DNA of 64,000 bases from JAJPKK01 sp963802745 (GCA_963802745.1 CAWDKL010000005.1:1-64000), one strand, 5' to 3'. Shown: positions 45,841 through 55,098, numbered from the stretch's first letter. Program-made: numbers and translations. The notes: generated from the letters alone by a model not told the origin.

Positions 45841-47235
45841 ATGCGCCACGACGCGGCCAATGCCGCGGGGCCGGCGGAGACGCCGCTGCACCGCGCGAGA
45901 ACGGCCATGATGGAAACGGGACAATGGGATCAAGCGCAATACATCGGCAGGCGTCGGGCCGTCGGCTGTGTGGCGCTCGAAATCACGCAGCGCTGCAATC
46001 TCGATTGCACCGCATGCTACCTGTCCGAACATTCGGAAGCGGTAAAGGATCTGCCGCTGCAGGAAATCTTTCGCCGCATCGACATGATTTATAGCGTCTA
46101 CGGATCCGATGTCAACGTTCAGGTGACCGGCGGAGACCCGACGCTGCGGAACCCCAGCGAGTTGATCGCCATCGTGCAGCGCCTCAGTCAGATGGGCATG
46201 CGCCCGGCCCTGTTCACCAACGGCATCAAGGCGACGCGGGCGCTGCTGGCACGCCTGGCCGAAGCCGGCCTGGTCGATGTCGCGTTCCATGTCAACATGA
46301 CCCAGAAGCGGCGCGGTTATCGCACCGAGCGCGACCTCAACGCGCTTCGCCGCAGCTATATCGAACGCGCCCGCGGGCTGCCGCTCGCGGTTTATTTCAA
46401 CACCACGGTGTTCGACGGTAATTTCGACCAGATACCCGACGTGGTCGCCTTCTTTGTGCAACACAGCGATGTCGTGCGTCTGGCGTCTTTTCAGCCATAC
46501 GCAGAGACCGGCCGCGGGGTGTTGGACCCGCGTTCGCCAAAAATCACGACGGCCGCCGTGGTCAAGCAGATCGAGGCCGGAGCCGGAACAGCGATTTCAT
46601 TCGATACCGCCCACGTCGGCCACCTGCGTTGCAACCGCTACGCGATGACATTCGTGGCGAATGGCCGTGTCTACGACATGCTCGATAACCACCGCCTCTA
46701 CAACGCTTTGATCGCCCGCACGGCGCGCACGCATTTCGACCGGCGCAGCCCGCGGCGTGTCGTTGCGAAATTCATCCGCTCCCTGGCGGCGAATCCGGAT
46801 ATCGCCATCAGCGGCGCGGGCTGGTTTGTCAGAAGGGTTTGGCAGATGCGCAGAGATCTGATCGCATCGCGCGGGCGTGTAACCAAGCTGTCCTTCTTCA
46901 TTCACAATTTCATGGATGCGTGCAATCTGGATCCGGAGCGCATCAAGGCTTGCGTCTTCATGGCCGCAACGCCGGACGGTCCCGTGTCCATGTGTCTTCA
47001 CAATGCGCGGCGGGATGTGTCGATTCTCCGCCCTGTCGAACTGCATAGGGCCGACGGCAAATGGTTTTGGGATCCATTATCCGGCCAGCTATCGAAGACC
47101 GCGCCAAAGCCACCCGACCCCGATCGCATGGCGCCGCGCAAGGCACAGCCGGTCGCGCGATCGGGTGTCGTGAACGTGAGGCTGACCGACGCCGTGTCGG
47201 CCAAGGCGCGCAGTCGTCGGCGGACCGCCGTTTGA
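45841..47235 (+). CDS. Radical SAM protein with C-terminal Cys motif
   Basis: 464 residues. Radical SAM cluster motif CNLDCTAC (C-x3-C-x2-C) within LEITQRCNLDCTACYLS, then VQVTGGDPTLR (the GGE-like SAM-binding turn) and ALFTNGIKA. The C-terminal third has DACNLDPERIKACVFMAATPDGPVSMCLHNA in pieces, giving extra cysteines spaced like an auxiliary iron-sulfur cluster. The tail is basic. Substrate unknown. The start ATG is the first strong one after the CMD gene. Its downstream neighbour DUF547 begins 29 bases later. Confidence 0.82.
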   Translation: MRHDAANAAGPAETPLHRARTAMMETGQWDQAQYIGRRRAVGCVALEITQRCNLDCTACYLSEHSEAVKDLPLQEIFRRIDMIYSVYGSDVNVQVTGGDPTLRNPSELIAIVQRLSQMGMRPALFTNGIKATRALLARLAEAGLVDVAFHVNMTQKRRGYRTERDLNALRRSYIERARGLPLAVYFNTTVFDGNFDQIPDVVAFFVQHSDVVRLASFQPYAETGRGVLDPRSPKITTAAVVKQIEAGAGTAISFDTAHVGHLRCNRYAMTFVANGRVYDMLDNHRLYNALIARTARTHFDRRSPRRVVAKFIRSLAANPDIAISGAGWFVRRVWQMRRDLIASRGRVTKLSFFIHNFMDACNLDPERIKACVFMAATPDGPVSMCLHNARRDVSILRPVELHRADGKWFWDPLSGQLSKTAPKPPDPDRMAPRKAQPVARSGVVNVRLTDAVSAKARSRRRTAV

Positions 47236-47264
47236 AGGCAGGCCCGATCGCATTCGCTTCAGCC

Positions 47265-48035
47265 ATGACCACGGGCTTCTTCAGCGAGGTTCTGCCGGTG
47301 CCGCATTCAGCTCTGACGGACGATGTCAGCATCGAGGCTTGGGAGAAAGCCTGGAGCGGGGTGCTGGAGCGTCACGTTGACGCAATCGGCCGGGTTGATT
47401 TTACCGGCCTTGCGGAAGACCGTGCGGGCCTTGACGGCGTGGTGAAGTTCATCGCGGCGATCGATCCGGTCGCCTCACCGGGGCGGTTTTCGACACCAAA
47501 CGCCCGCCTCGCCTATTACCTAAACGCCTACAATGCGCTGGCCATGCACGGCGTGTTGGCGGCCGGTGTGCCGAAGCGGTTCGGTTGGCTCGATCGGCTG
47601 CTGTTCTTCTATTTTCGGAGCTTCCGGATGGGAGGCCGCAGAATTTCACTGTACGCGTTGGAGAACAGCATCATCCGGCCGCTGGGGGATCCCCGCGTGC
47701 ATTTCGCGCTCAATTGCATGTCGGTCGGTTGCCCGCGACTGCCGCAGACAGCATTCACCGGAGAGCGGCTTGACGGCGAACTCGATGCGGCGGCGCGCGA
47801 ATTCGTCGAAGCCACGCGCAACGTAAGCATCGACCGTGAAAGGCGAGAGGTCATACTGTCGGCAATCTTCAAGTTCTACACAAAGGATTTTCTCGCTCAG
47901 TCATCCAGCCTCATGACCTACGTGAATCACTATCGATCTGAGCAAATACCTGCCGGCTACACCGTCGCATTCATGGACTACGACTGGACGATAAATCGTC
48001 AGCCTCGTCGGGATCGCCCGCAACCGCGACGGTGA
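47265..48035 (+). CDS. DUF547-domain protein
   Basis: 256 residues without a clear signal peptide. The DUF547 core is seen as NARLAYYLNAYNALAMHGVL, then the active-site-like region VHFALNCMSVGCPRLPQTAF with Cys and His in the H-F-A-L-x-C-x-S-x-G-C-P motif. Many DUF547 proteins have predicted papain-like folds (family knowledge); this one lacks a named function. Placed 29 bases after the radical SAM gene, so the two are probably co-transcribed. Confidence 0.78.
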   Translation: MTTGFFSEVLPVPHSALTDDVSIEAWEKAWSGVLERHVDAIGRVDFTGLAEDRAGLDGVVKFIAAIDPVASPGRFSTPNARLAYYLNAYNALAMHGVLAAGVPKRFGWLDRLLFFYFRSFRMGGRRISLYALENSIIRPLGDPRVHFALNCMSVGCPRLPQTAFTGERLDGELDAAAREFVEATRNVSIDRERREVILSAIFKFYTKDFLAQSSSLMTYVNHYRSEQIPAGYTVAFMDYDWTINRQPRRDRPQPRR

Positions 48036-48039
48036 TCGC

Positions 48040-48073
48040 AGGCATCGGGGGCGTCGAACGTCCCCCGATGCCT
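48040..48073. terminator. 12-bp perfect hairpin between convergent genes
   Basis: AGGCATCGGGGG (48040-48051) pairs exactly with CCCCCGATGCCT (48062-48073) over a 10-base loop. It stands between the DUF547 stop and the stop of the convergent PAP2-fold gene, so it can end both transcripts. Confidence 0.65.
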
Positions 48074-48100
48074 CGCGACCCTTCATCGGATCACAGCGAT

Positions 48101-49537
48101 TCAGTTCCCATCGAACAAAGTCTTGGCGTATTCGAAGTCGAGCCCGCCAATTTCTTCGCCGATCTTGCGGCCCGTCAGGTCACCGGGAATGAAGTGAATC
48201 CCGCCATACCGACGCGAAATACCGGCCTGGTTGGCCGCATCTTTGAACGTGTTCCAGCACAATGTCACGTTGGTACGAGGCGTTAATCCCGGCTCAACCG
48301 CCGACGTCCCGGCGGCCTGGGTAAAGCAATCCCCAAAAAGGGGTGACCCGGTAAACCGCTTCAGGACCTCAGCGCCGGCGGCACTAAAAACACTATGGCC
48401 TGAATAATATTCAGGAAACGGCGGTGTGACGATCGTTGCGGCCTGATAAGGCTGCCAGTCCTGGCCATTGATCAACTGGGCTCCTTGGTAAGGGCCGCCC
48501 CAGGCCAATACCTTTTGGTTATTTTTGAGAAAATGCACCGCAGTGATCGGCCTCACGGAGTTGAAGATCGTCTTGGTGCCCCATGACTCGATGCTCGCGT
48601 CAAGAATCGCATTTCCAAGTGCGAAGAACATCTTCGCGTCATCTCCGATACTATGGTTATCGCGCCGCGAAACATACTCGCCGAACAACGCCCAATGACC
48701 GGGCGGCAACTCCGACTTCGGTCCATTCGCCCAATATTCGGCGATGACCTTCTGTTCATCGGTCAGGTAGGCGCTGTATTCGAGGATGCGATCCACACCT
48801 TGAGTATAATCGTTCGACGGATATAAATCAGGCCCTTCGGTCCGAAAATCCGGAAGCTTCGCATTAAACTTGTATACGTTGCCCCAATACGGATTCGCGT
48901 ATTTCTGGATAACGAACCCTCCTTGGCCGTTCGGGACCCGCAAGGGTTGCCACCTGTTTGGGTTGTTGATCAGGTCCGGTGTGTTAACCGGCGCATAGCC
49001 GGTGTAATCGCTGTATGCAACGCCGGGCATGCCGCCGGGCTCATCGCCAAGCTGGTTTGATCCATCATGGTGACGATAGGTGAGTACGGCTTGGCAGGCG
49101 ACATTCCCGACCCCCGACGGGGTCGTGATATTGCTAGACACGTCATTTGGATCATAGCCCAGGGTCGTCATCAATTGGGTGGCCGCCGCCGTATCGGTCG
49201 GAGCGAGATCGAGAACGGCGCGATACGCGGCGTAACTTACGGCCTTCTGCACGGCGGGCGGAAGCTGGTTTGCTTGGCGCGGGATCCCGTTGGGGCGGCT
49301 CGGCAGGGCTCGTCCGTCGTAGGCGCTCCAAGCATCATACATGCAGGTATCGAGGATCGCCAAAAATCGCGCCGCCTCGGGCGGGGTTGGGCGTGTGTCG
49401 CGGATAATTTGCAGCATCACGTCGGTCCACTGCACCACCACCGTGTCGGCGGCCTTGGCGGCCATCGAAAAGGTGGAGCCGAGCATTGCCAAAGGAAAGG
49501 CCACGCCGGCGCTACGTCGAAACTTGCGTATGGTCAC
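48101..49537 (-). CDS. Exported PAP2/vanadium-haloperoxidase-fold protein
   Basis: 478 residues from a GTG (GAGG 9 bases upstream). Signal peptide (RRSAGVAFPLAMLGSTFSMAAKA). The haloperoxidase/phosphatase signature is K-x6-R-P in KTIFNSVRPITAV, then PEYYSGHSVFSAAG in place of P-S-G-H, then S-R-x5-H in SRRYGGIHF with an Asp five positions on. All three motifs are present in order, so phosphate or vanadate binding is likely. Whether it is a haloperoxidase or a phosphatase cannot be told. Lower GC than the neighbours. Confidence 0.8.
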   Translation of the reverse strand: MTIRKFRRSAGVAFPLAMLGSTFSMAAKAADTVVVQWTDVMLQIIRDTRPTPPEAARFLAILDTCMYDAWSAYDGRALPSRPNGIPRQANQLPPAVQKAVSYAAYRAVLDLAPTDTAAATQLMTTLGYDPNDVSSNITTPSGVGNVACQAVLTYRHHDGSNQLGDEPGGMPGVAYSDYTGYAPVNTPDLINNPNRWQPLRVPNGQGGFVIQKYANPYWGNVYKFNAKLPDFRTEGPDLYPSNDYTQGVDRILEYSAYLTDEQKVIAEYWANGPKSELPPGHWALFGEYVSRRDNHSIGDDAKMFFALGNAILDASIESWGTKTIFNSVRPITAVHFLKNNQKVLAWGGPYQGAQLINGQDWQPYQAATIVTPPFPEYYSGHSVFSAAGAEVLKRFTGSPLFGDCFTQAAGTSAVEPGLTPRTNVTLCWNTFKDAANQAGISRRYGGIHFIPGDLTGRKIGEEIGGLDFEYAKTLFDGN

Positions 49538-50707
49538 TCTGTATATCCTCGTGCCAAGTGATGCCTTGATAGGCGATCGATCACTCTCCACTCATTAGTA
49601 TCAAATCGCTGTGATCAAGTTCACACCGGGGAGAATTTTGTGGCGCGTAGTGCGACACCACCTTGGCTGTAACCGAGCCGGAATGCATCGGCGGGGTGCG
49701 GTGCATTCGCGGGCGCAGGGTCCCCCAAGGGAGCAATTTCTAGACGGATTCCGGTGAGGTCCGAACACGTAGGGTGTGCAAAATCGCCCTGCGAGACGGA
49801 GGCAGCCCGCACGGCGTCAAATGGCGATTTTGCGCACGCGGCAGGCCTTTACTCAGCGCCGCGATCACGACACCGCGCGATAATAATCATGCGAGGGCCG
49901 ACCGCGTGCGCAAAATCGCCGGCGAAGCCGTGCCGGTTGCTCCGCCGTGCCCGGGCGATTTTGCACACCCTACGACCCTGTGATTCGATGCGACCGGAAT
50001 TTGGTATAGCCTTACGCCGATGCTGGAAGCCGGAGAGCGCGGCGGCGGCGCGTGTTCCCTGCGGGTCACTCGCTATCCGTGATGGTGCAGTTGACGAAGT
50101 CCAATCACCGGAACAGATCGTGCTCTACCGGAGCAAATCACTTTCCATCGGCGCAGCAGCATTTATGCTTTCCGCTATGCGCGTGCAGGCTCAACCGGCT
50201 GAGCGACGCCGACGCTTGCCGCAGTGAGGTGCCGACCGCGATGGGTGGGCCGGTGCTTCGAGATCCAGCAAAATCCTGCCGCGCTCGCGTTGAAATCGAA
50301 TCACGAACTGGATTTTGGCAGCCAGGTGCGGCTTCTGTGCGCCTGCTTCGATCGCGGCCAGCGCGCGAGATTGCCGCTCTAATAATCACTTCCGCCGCTC
50401 GGGCTTTGCCACCCCGGCTTTTGATAATTGCGGACTTCGCGATCATTTGCTCGTCCGGCCGGGTAGGCCTCATTATCCGATTTTTATCCATCGGGCCGCG
50501 GACTTTCTCCACGCCTCCTTCAAACCCCGCCTGGCGACGCCGCCCTTGCGCTTCGCTAACCCTCCGCCACCATCAATCAGGCTGGATGGAGGACTTGCAC
50601 CTCCAAGCTACCGATCATGCTCGGTACACAAACAATCGCCCGCACAAGGCGGGCGATTGCGGGGGGCGGCCGTCGGCTGACTGGGCCGATTGGCCACCAC
50701 GCTTTGC
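49538..50707. repeat. 1.17-kb gene-free stretch with a long composite repeat
   Basis: At 49739-50007 lies the inverted copy of the composite at 1346-1614. Its ends TCTAGACGGATTCCGGTGAGG and ATTCGATGCGACCGGAATTTGG and its inner TGCAAAATCGCC/GGCGATTTTGCACAC borders match base for base over long parts. The remaining 700 bases, to the terminator at 50633, show no reading frame I can support. A GGAGG-ACTTGCA-CCTCC hairpin lies at about 50589-50605. Confidence 0.65.
50633..50659 (-). terminator. 11-bp terminator hairpin
   Basis: CAATCGCCCGC (50633-50643) pairs with GCGGGCGATTG (50649-50659). On the minus strand it is followed by TTTGTGT, so it terminates the 50708-51388 gene. Confidence 0.65.
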
Positions 50708-51388
50708 TTAGCGGCCGCCAGCGAGAACGATCTCTTGGCGGCCGTTGTTGGCGGCCTTCAGCGCATTCACCATCACGTCCGGATACATCCAGGTCGCGGT
50801 GGGCGGAGTGCGCAGACCCATATAGGCGGCAATATCGGCGATAAATCCGGTACAGTTGACGATACCGGCATGCCACAGCTTCGACGTGGCCTGTTTGTGC
50901 TGAATGTAGGCAAACACCCTTCTAGCGTCGGCCTCATTGAGATACACGCGATAGCTCGCCGTCAGATATTGCTCGTCGAGATCTCCGTAGCTCTTGCCGG
51001 TTTCGGCCGGAACCGGGATGATATGGCCAAGAACATAGGGAATCGGGCTGTCGGTTGCGGGGTGTAAACCCGCGACCTCGATCTTCCCGACCTTACCTTG
51101 GTCATTGAGACGGCCATACCACAGGAACGCATGCCCATAGGTGGCCGCGGTCCTGGACCGGAAATCGACGAAATAGCGTCCCGCCATTCTCGGCGATGCG
51201 CCTTTCTGGGAGACGACCGGCCCGGGGTCCGAAGCTTCCGCTGGGGCCGTGTGCGACACCCGCGCGGCCGCAGTTTGCATTTGAATGCCGGCCAGGGATA
51301 TCATCACACCCAGGGTAACGGCGAGTCCGCGAGCAACCAGTTTACAGACAACCGACAAGTGACGGATGCTCACGTTTTTGAAGTTCAT
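50708..51388 (-). CDS. Exported protein, possible permuted papain-like fold
   Basis: 226 residues with an N-terminal membrane or signal segment (LAVTLGVMISLAGIQMQTAAA). Conserved-looking centres are ATYGHAFLWYGRL and HAGIVNCTGFIADIAAYMGL. A His-containing strand before a Cys at a helix start is the order of permuted papain-like (LRAT/NlpC-permuted) proteins, so a cysteine hydrolase is my inference. GGGAGG precedes the ATG. A terminator follows. The family is unnamed to me. Confidence 0.7.
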   Translation of the reverse strand: MNFKNVSIRHLSVVCKLVARGLAVTLGVMISLAGIQMQTAAARVSHTAPAEASDPGPVVSQKGASPRMAGRYFVDFRSRTAATYGHAFLWYGRLNDQGKVGKIEVAGLHPATDSPIPYVLGHIIPVPAETGKSYGDLDEQYLTASYRVYLNEADARRVFAYIQHKQATSKLWHAGIVNCTGFIADIAAYMGLRTPPTATWMYPDVMVNALKAANNGRQEIVLAGGR

Positions 51389-51528
51389 CGAAACCTCCCT
51401 CGGCCAGTTCATGATCGGCCGGCAGAAACTCAATTGCAACGCGTGCGACGGAGTTCCATGCCGGAACCGATCACGAAGCTGCGCAAAAAAAGTCGCCCGA
51501 AGCCAACTCTTTGATCGCGTTAGAGGGT

Positions 51529-51708
51529 TCAACCCCGCGCGACGACCGGGCCTTTGCCGATCGGAGCCTTACCGATCGGAGCCTTACCGATCGGGGCCTT
51601 GCCGACCACGGGCTGCGGCGGCGGCGGCTGACGAACCGGAAGGTCGGCCGCAACCGAAGCGCTCACGAAGGCGAGAGTTGAAGCCAGAACAAGCAAGACG
51701 TTTTTCAT
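51529..51708 (-). CDS. Short secreted protein with GKAPI pentapeptide repeats
   Basis: 59 residues. Signal peptide (KNVLLVLASTLAFVSASVAA|D), then LPVRQPPPPQPVV and the run GKAPIGKAPIGKAPIGKGP with four pentads. The DNA shows 15-base repeats (GATCGGAGCCTTACC). AAAGGGG lies before the ATG. Start, signal peptide and ribosome-binding site support a real gene despite its length. Function unknown; the repeats are basic and proline-rich. Confidence 0.65.
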   Translation of the reverse strand: MKNVLLVLASTLAFVSASVAADLPVRQPPPPQPVVGKAPIGKAPIGKAPIGKGPVVARG

Positions 51709-52143
51709 GACGTGCCCCTTTGTTTACCCATCCTAATGCGTAACGTCGTTTAGTTACGCCCCTTAGACGCCGCCTATCAAAGCCATCTGCGGCCACAAAA
51801 ACTAGTGCATAAAAGCCACATTGCGCCTTTTTCAGTGGTTCGCGGTCTTCGGCGGACTTCGGGTTGCGAAAGAATTTGCTTGAAAAATCAATGAGATTTC
51901 AGCGGTTGTCGGTCGGGCCACAGAGCCCGCTTGACGCAGTACGCGAAGCCGTACGGGTGGCAACGTGCGGACGAAAATACCCCCATGCTCCGTTCGCCAC
52001 TTTGCCGGCGGCGAACGGGCGGGGCGGACTCAGAGTTGGGCAGGTGCGCCCGACCGCATTTCGGGCGCACCTCATCGGGGCCTGCAAAGCGCAATACCGT
52101 GCTATACGTACGCAATCGGAAAGTGGCGCGAGACACCGGATTC
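51709..52143. other. 435-bp stretch with two perfect hairpins, no gene
   Basis: CCGTTCGCC (51990-51998) pairs with GGCGAACGG (52010-52018). AGGTGCGCCCGA (52042-52053) pairs with TCGGGCGCACCT (52061-52072), a 12-bp stem 72 bases before the next start codon. No gene ends nearby that needs a terminator. The stretch could hold a structured leader or small RNA; low confidence. Confidence 0.4.
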
Positions 52144-53943
52144 ATGAGCAATATCAATCCCAATCCCTTCACCACCCGGCCCGAGATCGAGGGCACGTTC
52201 GGGGTCGTCACCTCGACTCACTGGATCGCGACAGCGGTCGGGATGGCGATTCTCGAACGGGGCGGCAATGCCTTCAATTCGGCATGCGCCACGGCGTTCA
52301 CCCTGCAGGTGGTCGAGCCGCATCTGAACGGGCCGGGCGGCGACGTGCCGGTGATTCTGTACGATGTCCGCAAGGGCCGTCCGGAGGTGATTTGCGGGCA
52401 GGGACCGGCGCCGGCCGGCGCCACGATTGCGCATTACCGGAGTCTCGGTCTCGACATGATGCCCGGCACCGGCCTGCTGGCGGCCTGCGTCCCCGGCATG
52501 TTCGACACCTGGATGACGCTGCTGCGCGACTACGGCACCATGCGGCTTGCCGACGTGCTGGCGCCGGCGATCTTCTATGCTCGCGAGGGGCATCCGCTGG
52601 TGGAGCGCGCCAACGCCACAATTGCGACGGTCGAGCAGCTGTTTCGCGACTACTGGCCGACCTCGGCGGCCGTCTATCTGCGCGGCGGCAGGGTACCGGC
52701 CACCGGCACGCTGTTCACCAATCCGGCGCTGGCCGATACCTACGAGCGCGTGCTGCGCGAATCGGCGGGCGCCGGCGGCAGGGAGCAAGAAATCGAGCGC
52801 GCCCGCAAGGTATGGTCGCAAGGCTTCGTGGCCGCAGCGATCGACCGCTTCTGCCGCACCCAGGACATCATGGACACCAGCGGGGAGCGCCACCGCGGGG
52901 TGCTCACCGGCGAGGACATGGCGCGCTGGCAGGCCACGATCGAGCCGCCGCTGACCTACGATTATGGCCGATTTACGGTCTGCAAGCCGGGCGTCTGGGC
53001 GCAGGGACCGGTGATGCTGCAGCAGCTGGCGCTGCTCAAGGGTTTTGGCCTCGACGGCCTCGACGTCACCGGCGCGGAATTCATCCATCTGGTGGTGGAA
53101 GCGTCGAAACTCGCCTTCGCGGATCGGGAAAAGTTTTACGGCGATCCGGAGTTCGAGGAGGTGCCGATCGCGACCCTGCTCTCGGACGCGTACAATGCGG
53201 AACGGCGCAAGCTTATCCACTATTTGGCCTCGCTCGACTTGCGGCCCGGCTCGGTCGAGGGCTTCGGCGCGGTGATCGCGCTCAAGCGCGCCGACGGTGC
53301 GCGCGACGCGGTCGGTGCCATGGGCGCCGGCGAGCCGACCGTCGGCCGGTTCGGCGAAGTGCGCGGCGATACCGTGCATTTCGACATCGTGGACCGCGCC
53401 GGCAACATGATTTCGGCCACGCCGTCCGGCGGCTGGCTGCAATCTTCGCCGGTGATCCCGGAGCTCGGCTTTGGGCTGGGCACCCGCGGCCAGATGTTCT
53501 GGCTGGAGGAGAATCACCCGGCCTCGCTGAAACCCGGCAAGCGCCCGCGCACCACGTTGTCGCCGACGCTGGCGCTGCGCGACGGCGAACCCTACCTCGC
53601 CTGGGGCTCGCCCGGCGGCGACCAGCAGGACCAGTGGACCACCCAGTTCTTCCTGCGGCACGTCCATGCCGGGTTCAATCTCCAGGAGGCGATCGACGCG
53701 CCGGCCTGGCATTCGGAACATTTCCCGATTTCGTTTTGGCCGCGCACCGCACGGCCCGGCGTGCTGGTGGTGGAAAGCCGGGTGCCGGCCGAGAGCCGCC
53801 AGGAGCTGGAGAGCCGCGGCCATGTGGTCGAGGTTGGCCCGGCCTGGTCGGAAGGCCGCCTGACCGCGGCTTCGCGCGACGGCCGCCGCCGCAAGGCCGC
53901 CGCCAATCCGCGCGGCATGCAGGGCTACGCTGCGGGGCGGTGA
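52144..53943 (+). CDS. Gamma-glutamyltransferase-family protein
   Basis: 599 residues. The N-terminal Ntn fold starts RPEIEGTFGVVTSTHWIATAVGM; LNGPGGDVPVILYD and ARWQATIEPPL follow. The autocatalytic threonine sits at about residue 410 in RGDTVHFDIVDRAGNM, matching the T-T-H motif of the family, with D-T-V-H here. Later SPTLALRDGEPYLAWGSPGGDQQ is typical. No signal peptide is evident, so it is likely cytoplasmic. No strong ribosome-binding site precedes the ATG. Confidence 0.82.
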   Translation: MSNINPNPFTTRPEIEGTFGVVTSTHWIATAVGMAILERGGNAFNSACATAFTLQVVEPHLNGPGGDVPVILYDVRKGRPEVICGQGPAPAGATIAHYRSLGLDMMPGTGLLAACVPGMFDTWMTLLRDYGTMRLADVLAPAIFYAREGHPLVERANATIATVEQLFRDYWPTSAAVYLRGGRVPATGTLFTNPALADTYERVLRESAGAGGREQEIERARKVWSQGFVAAAIDRFCRTQDIMDTSGERHRGVLTGEDMARWQATIEPPLTYDYGRFTVCKPGVWAQGPVMLQQLALLKGFGLDGLDVTGAEFIHLVVEASKLAFADREKFYGDPEFEEVPIATLLSDAYNAERRKLIHYLASLDLRPGSVEGFGAVIALKRADGARDAVGAMGAGEPTVGRFGEVRGDTVHFDIVDRAGNMISATPSGGWLQSSPVIPELGFGLGTRGQMFWLEENHPASLKPGKRPRTTLSPTLALRDGEPYLAWGSPGGDQQDQWTTQFFLRHVHAGFNLQEAIDAPAWHSEHFPISFWPRTARPGVLVVESRVPAESRQELESRGHVVEVGPAWSEGRLTAASRDGRRRKAAANPRGMQGYAAGR

Positions 53944-53950
53944 GGTCGTG

Positions 53951-54026
53951 GTAGAGTGGGTTGAGCGCCAGCGAAACCCACCGCCGAGGTCGGATGATGG
54001 TTTCGCTGGCGCTCAACCCATCCTAC
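53951..54026. repeat. 22-bp perfect inverted repeat
   Basis: TGGGTTGAGCGCCAGCGAAACC in two parts (53957-53978) pairs with its exact complement at 53999-54020. GTAG and CTAC are added at the outer ends (53951-53954 and 54023-54026). It belongs to the CCTAC-bordered class also seen near 16785 and 36559. Confidence 0.6.
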
Positions 54027-54058
54027 AATTGATCGTCCGTCGCGCAGGAGATGTCCGC

Positions 54059-55033
54059 ATGGCCCGAATTCTCGCCACGTTTTTCGCCCTCGTCGCGTTG
54101 GTCGCCAGCGGTGCGCCCTATGCCATCGCGGCCGATTATCCCACCCGCCCGGTCAACTTGATCGTCGCCTTCACGCCCGGCGGCCCGAGTGACGTGCTCG
54201 CCCGCATCATCGGCCGGCAGCTGGAAAAAATTCTCGGCCAGACTTTTGTGATCGACAACCGCCCCGGTGGCGCCGGCAATATCGCGGCCGAGACGGTGGC
54301 GCATGCGGCACCCGACGGCTACACGCTGCTGATGGGCAATAACGGCCTGCTCGCCACCAATCAGAGCCTGTTCAAGAAGCTCAATTTCGACGGCGAGCGC
54401 GACTTCGCCCCGATCAGCCTGATCGGGTCGCAGCCCAACATTCTGGTGGTCAACCCGAAATTCCCCGCCACCTCGATGGCGCAGCTGATCGCCTATGCCA
54501 AGGCCAATCCCGGCAAGCTCAACTACGCCAGTTCCGGCTTCGGCACCGCCGCGCATCTCTCCGCCGAACTGTTCAAGGCGCAGGCCGGGGTCGATATCGT
54601 GTCGGTCTCCTACAAGGGTGCGGCGCCCGCGCTGCAGGACCTCATCGCCGGGCATACGCAGGTGATGTTCGCAACCTCGGCCTCGGTCGCGGCGTTCCTC
54701 AAGTCCGGCACGCTGCGGCCGCTCGCGGTGACGACGCTCAAGCGTTTCTCGCTGATGCCGGACCTGCCGACGGTCGCGGAACTCGGCCTGCCGGGCTTCG
54801 ACGCCACCACCTGGCACGGCCTGGTCGCCCCGGCCGCCACCCCGCGCGACATCATCGCCACGCTCAACCGTGCCACCGTGCAGGCGCTTGCCGACCCCGA
54901 CACGCTGCGCGCGCTCCACGACCTCGGGGTGGAGGTCGGCTCCAGCACGCCGGAGCAGTTCGCCGCCTACATCAAGAGCGAGGTGCCGAAGTGGGCGGCG
55001 GTGGTGAAGGCCTCCGGCGCGCAGGTGGAGTAG
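54059..55033 (+). CDS. Bug-family tripartite tricarboxylate transporter binding protein
   Basis: 324 residues with signal peptide (ALVALVASGAPYAIA|AD). The Bug signature is DYPTRPVNLIVAFTPGGPSDVLAR, VIDNRPGGAGNIAAE and YTLLMGNNG, with later AGHTQVMFAT. It is the periplasmic solute-binding part of TctC-type carboxylate uptake; the ligand is not deducible. No membrane TctAB partners are near. AGGAG precedes the ATG. Confidence 0.85.
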   Translation: MARILATFFALVALVASGAPYAIAADYPTRPVNLIVAFTPGGPSDVLARIIGRQLEKILGQTFVIDNRPGGAGNIAAETVAHAAPDGYTLLMGNNGLLATNQSLFKKLNFDGERDFAPISLIGSQPNILVVNPKFPATSMAQLIAYAKANPGKLNYASSGFGTAAHLSAELFKAQAGVDIVSVSYKGAAPALQDLIAGHTQVMFATSASVAAFLKSGTLRPLAVTTLKRFSLMPDLPTVAELGLPGFDATTWHGLVAPAATPRDIIATLNRATVQALADPDTLRALHDLGVEVGSSTPEQFAAYIKSEVPKWAAVVKASGAQVE

Positions 55034-55098
55034 GGAGACCTTGCGCGAATGTCGGTAGGCGCGCGAAGAGCGTGCCTACCTATCCTACGGTAACCCGC

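Noticed and set aside
50570..50650. tRNA-like segment GGTGCAAGTCC with nearby hairpins
   Set aside because: No cloverleaf: acceptor and anticodon stems cannot be drawn and the T-loop lacks TTC. The strong palindrome is better read as a terminator.
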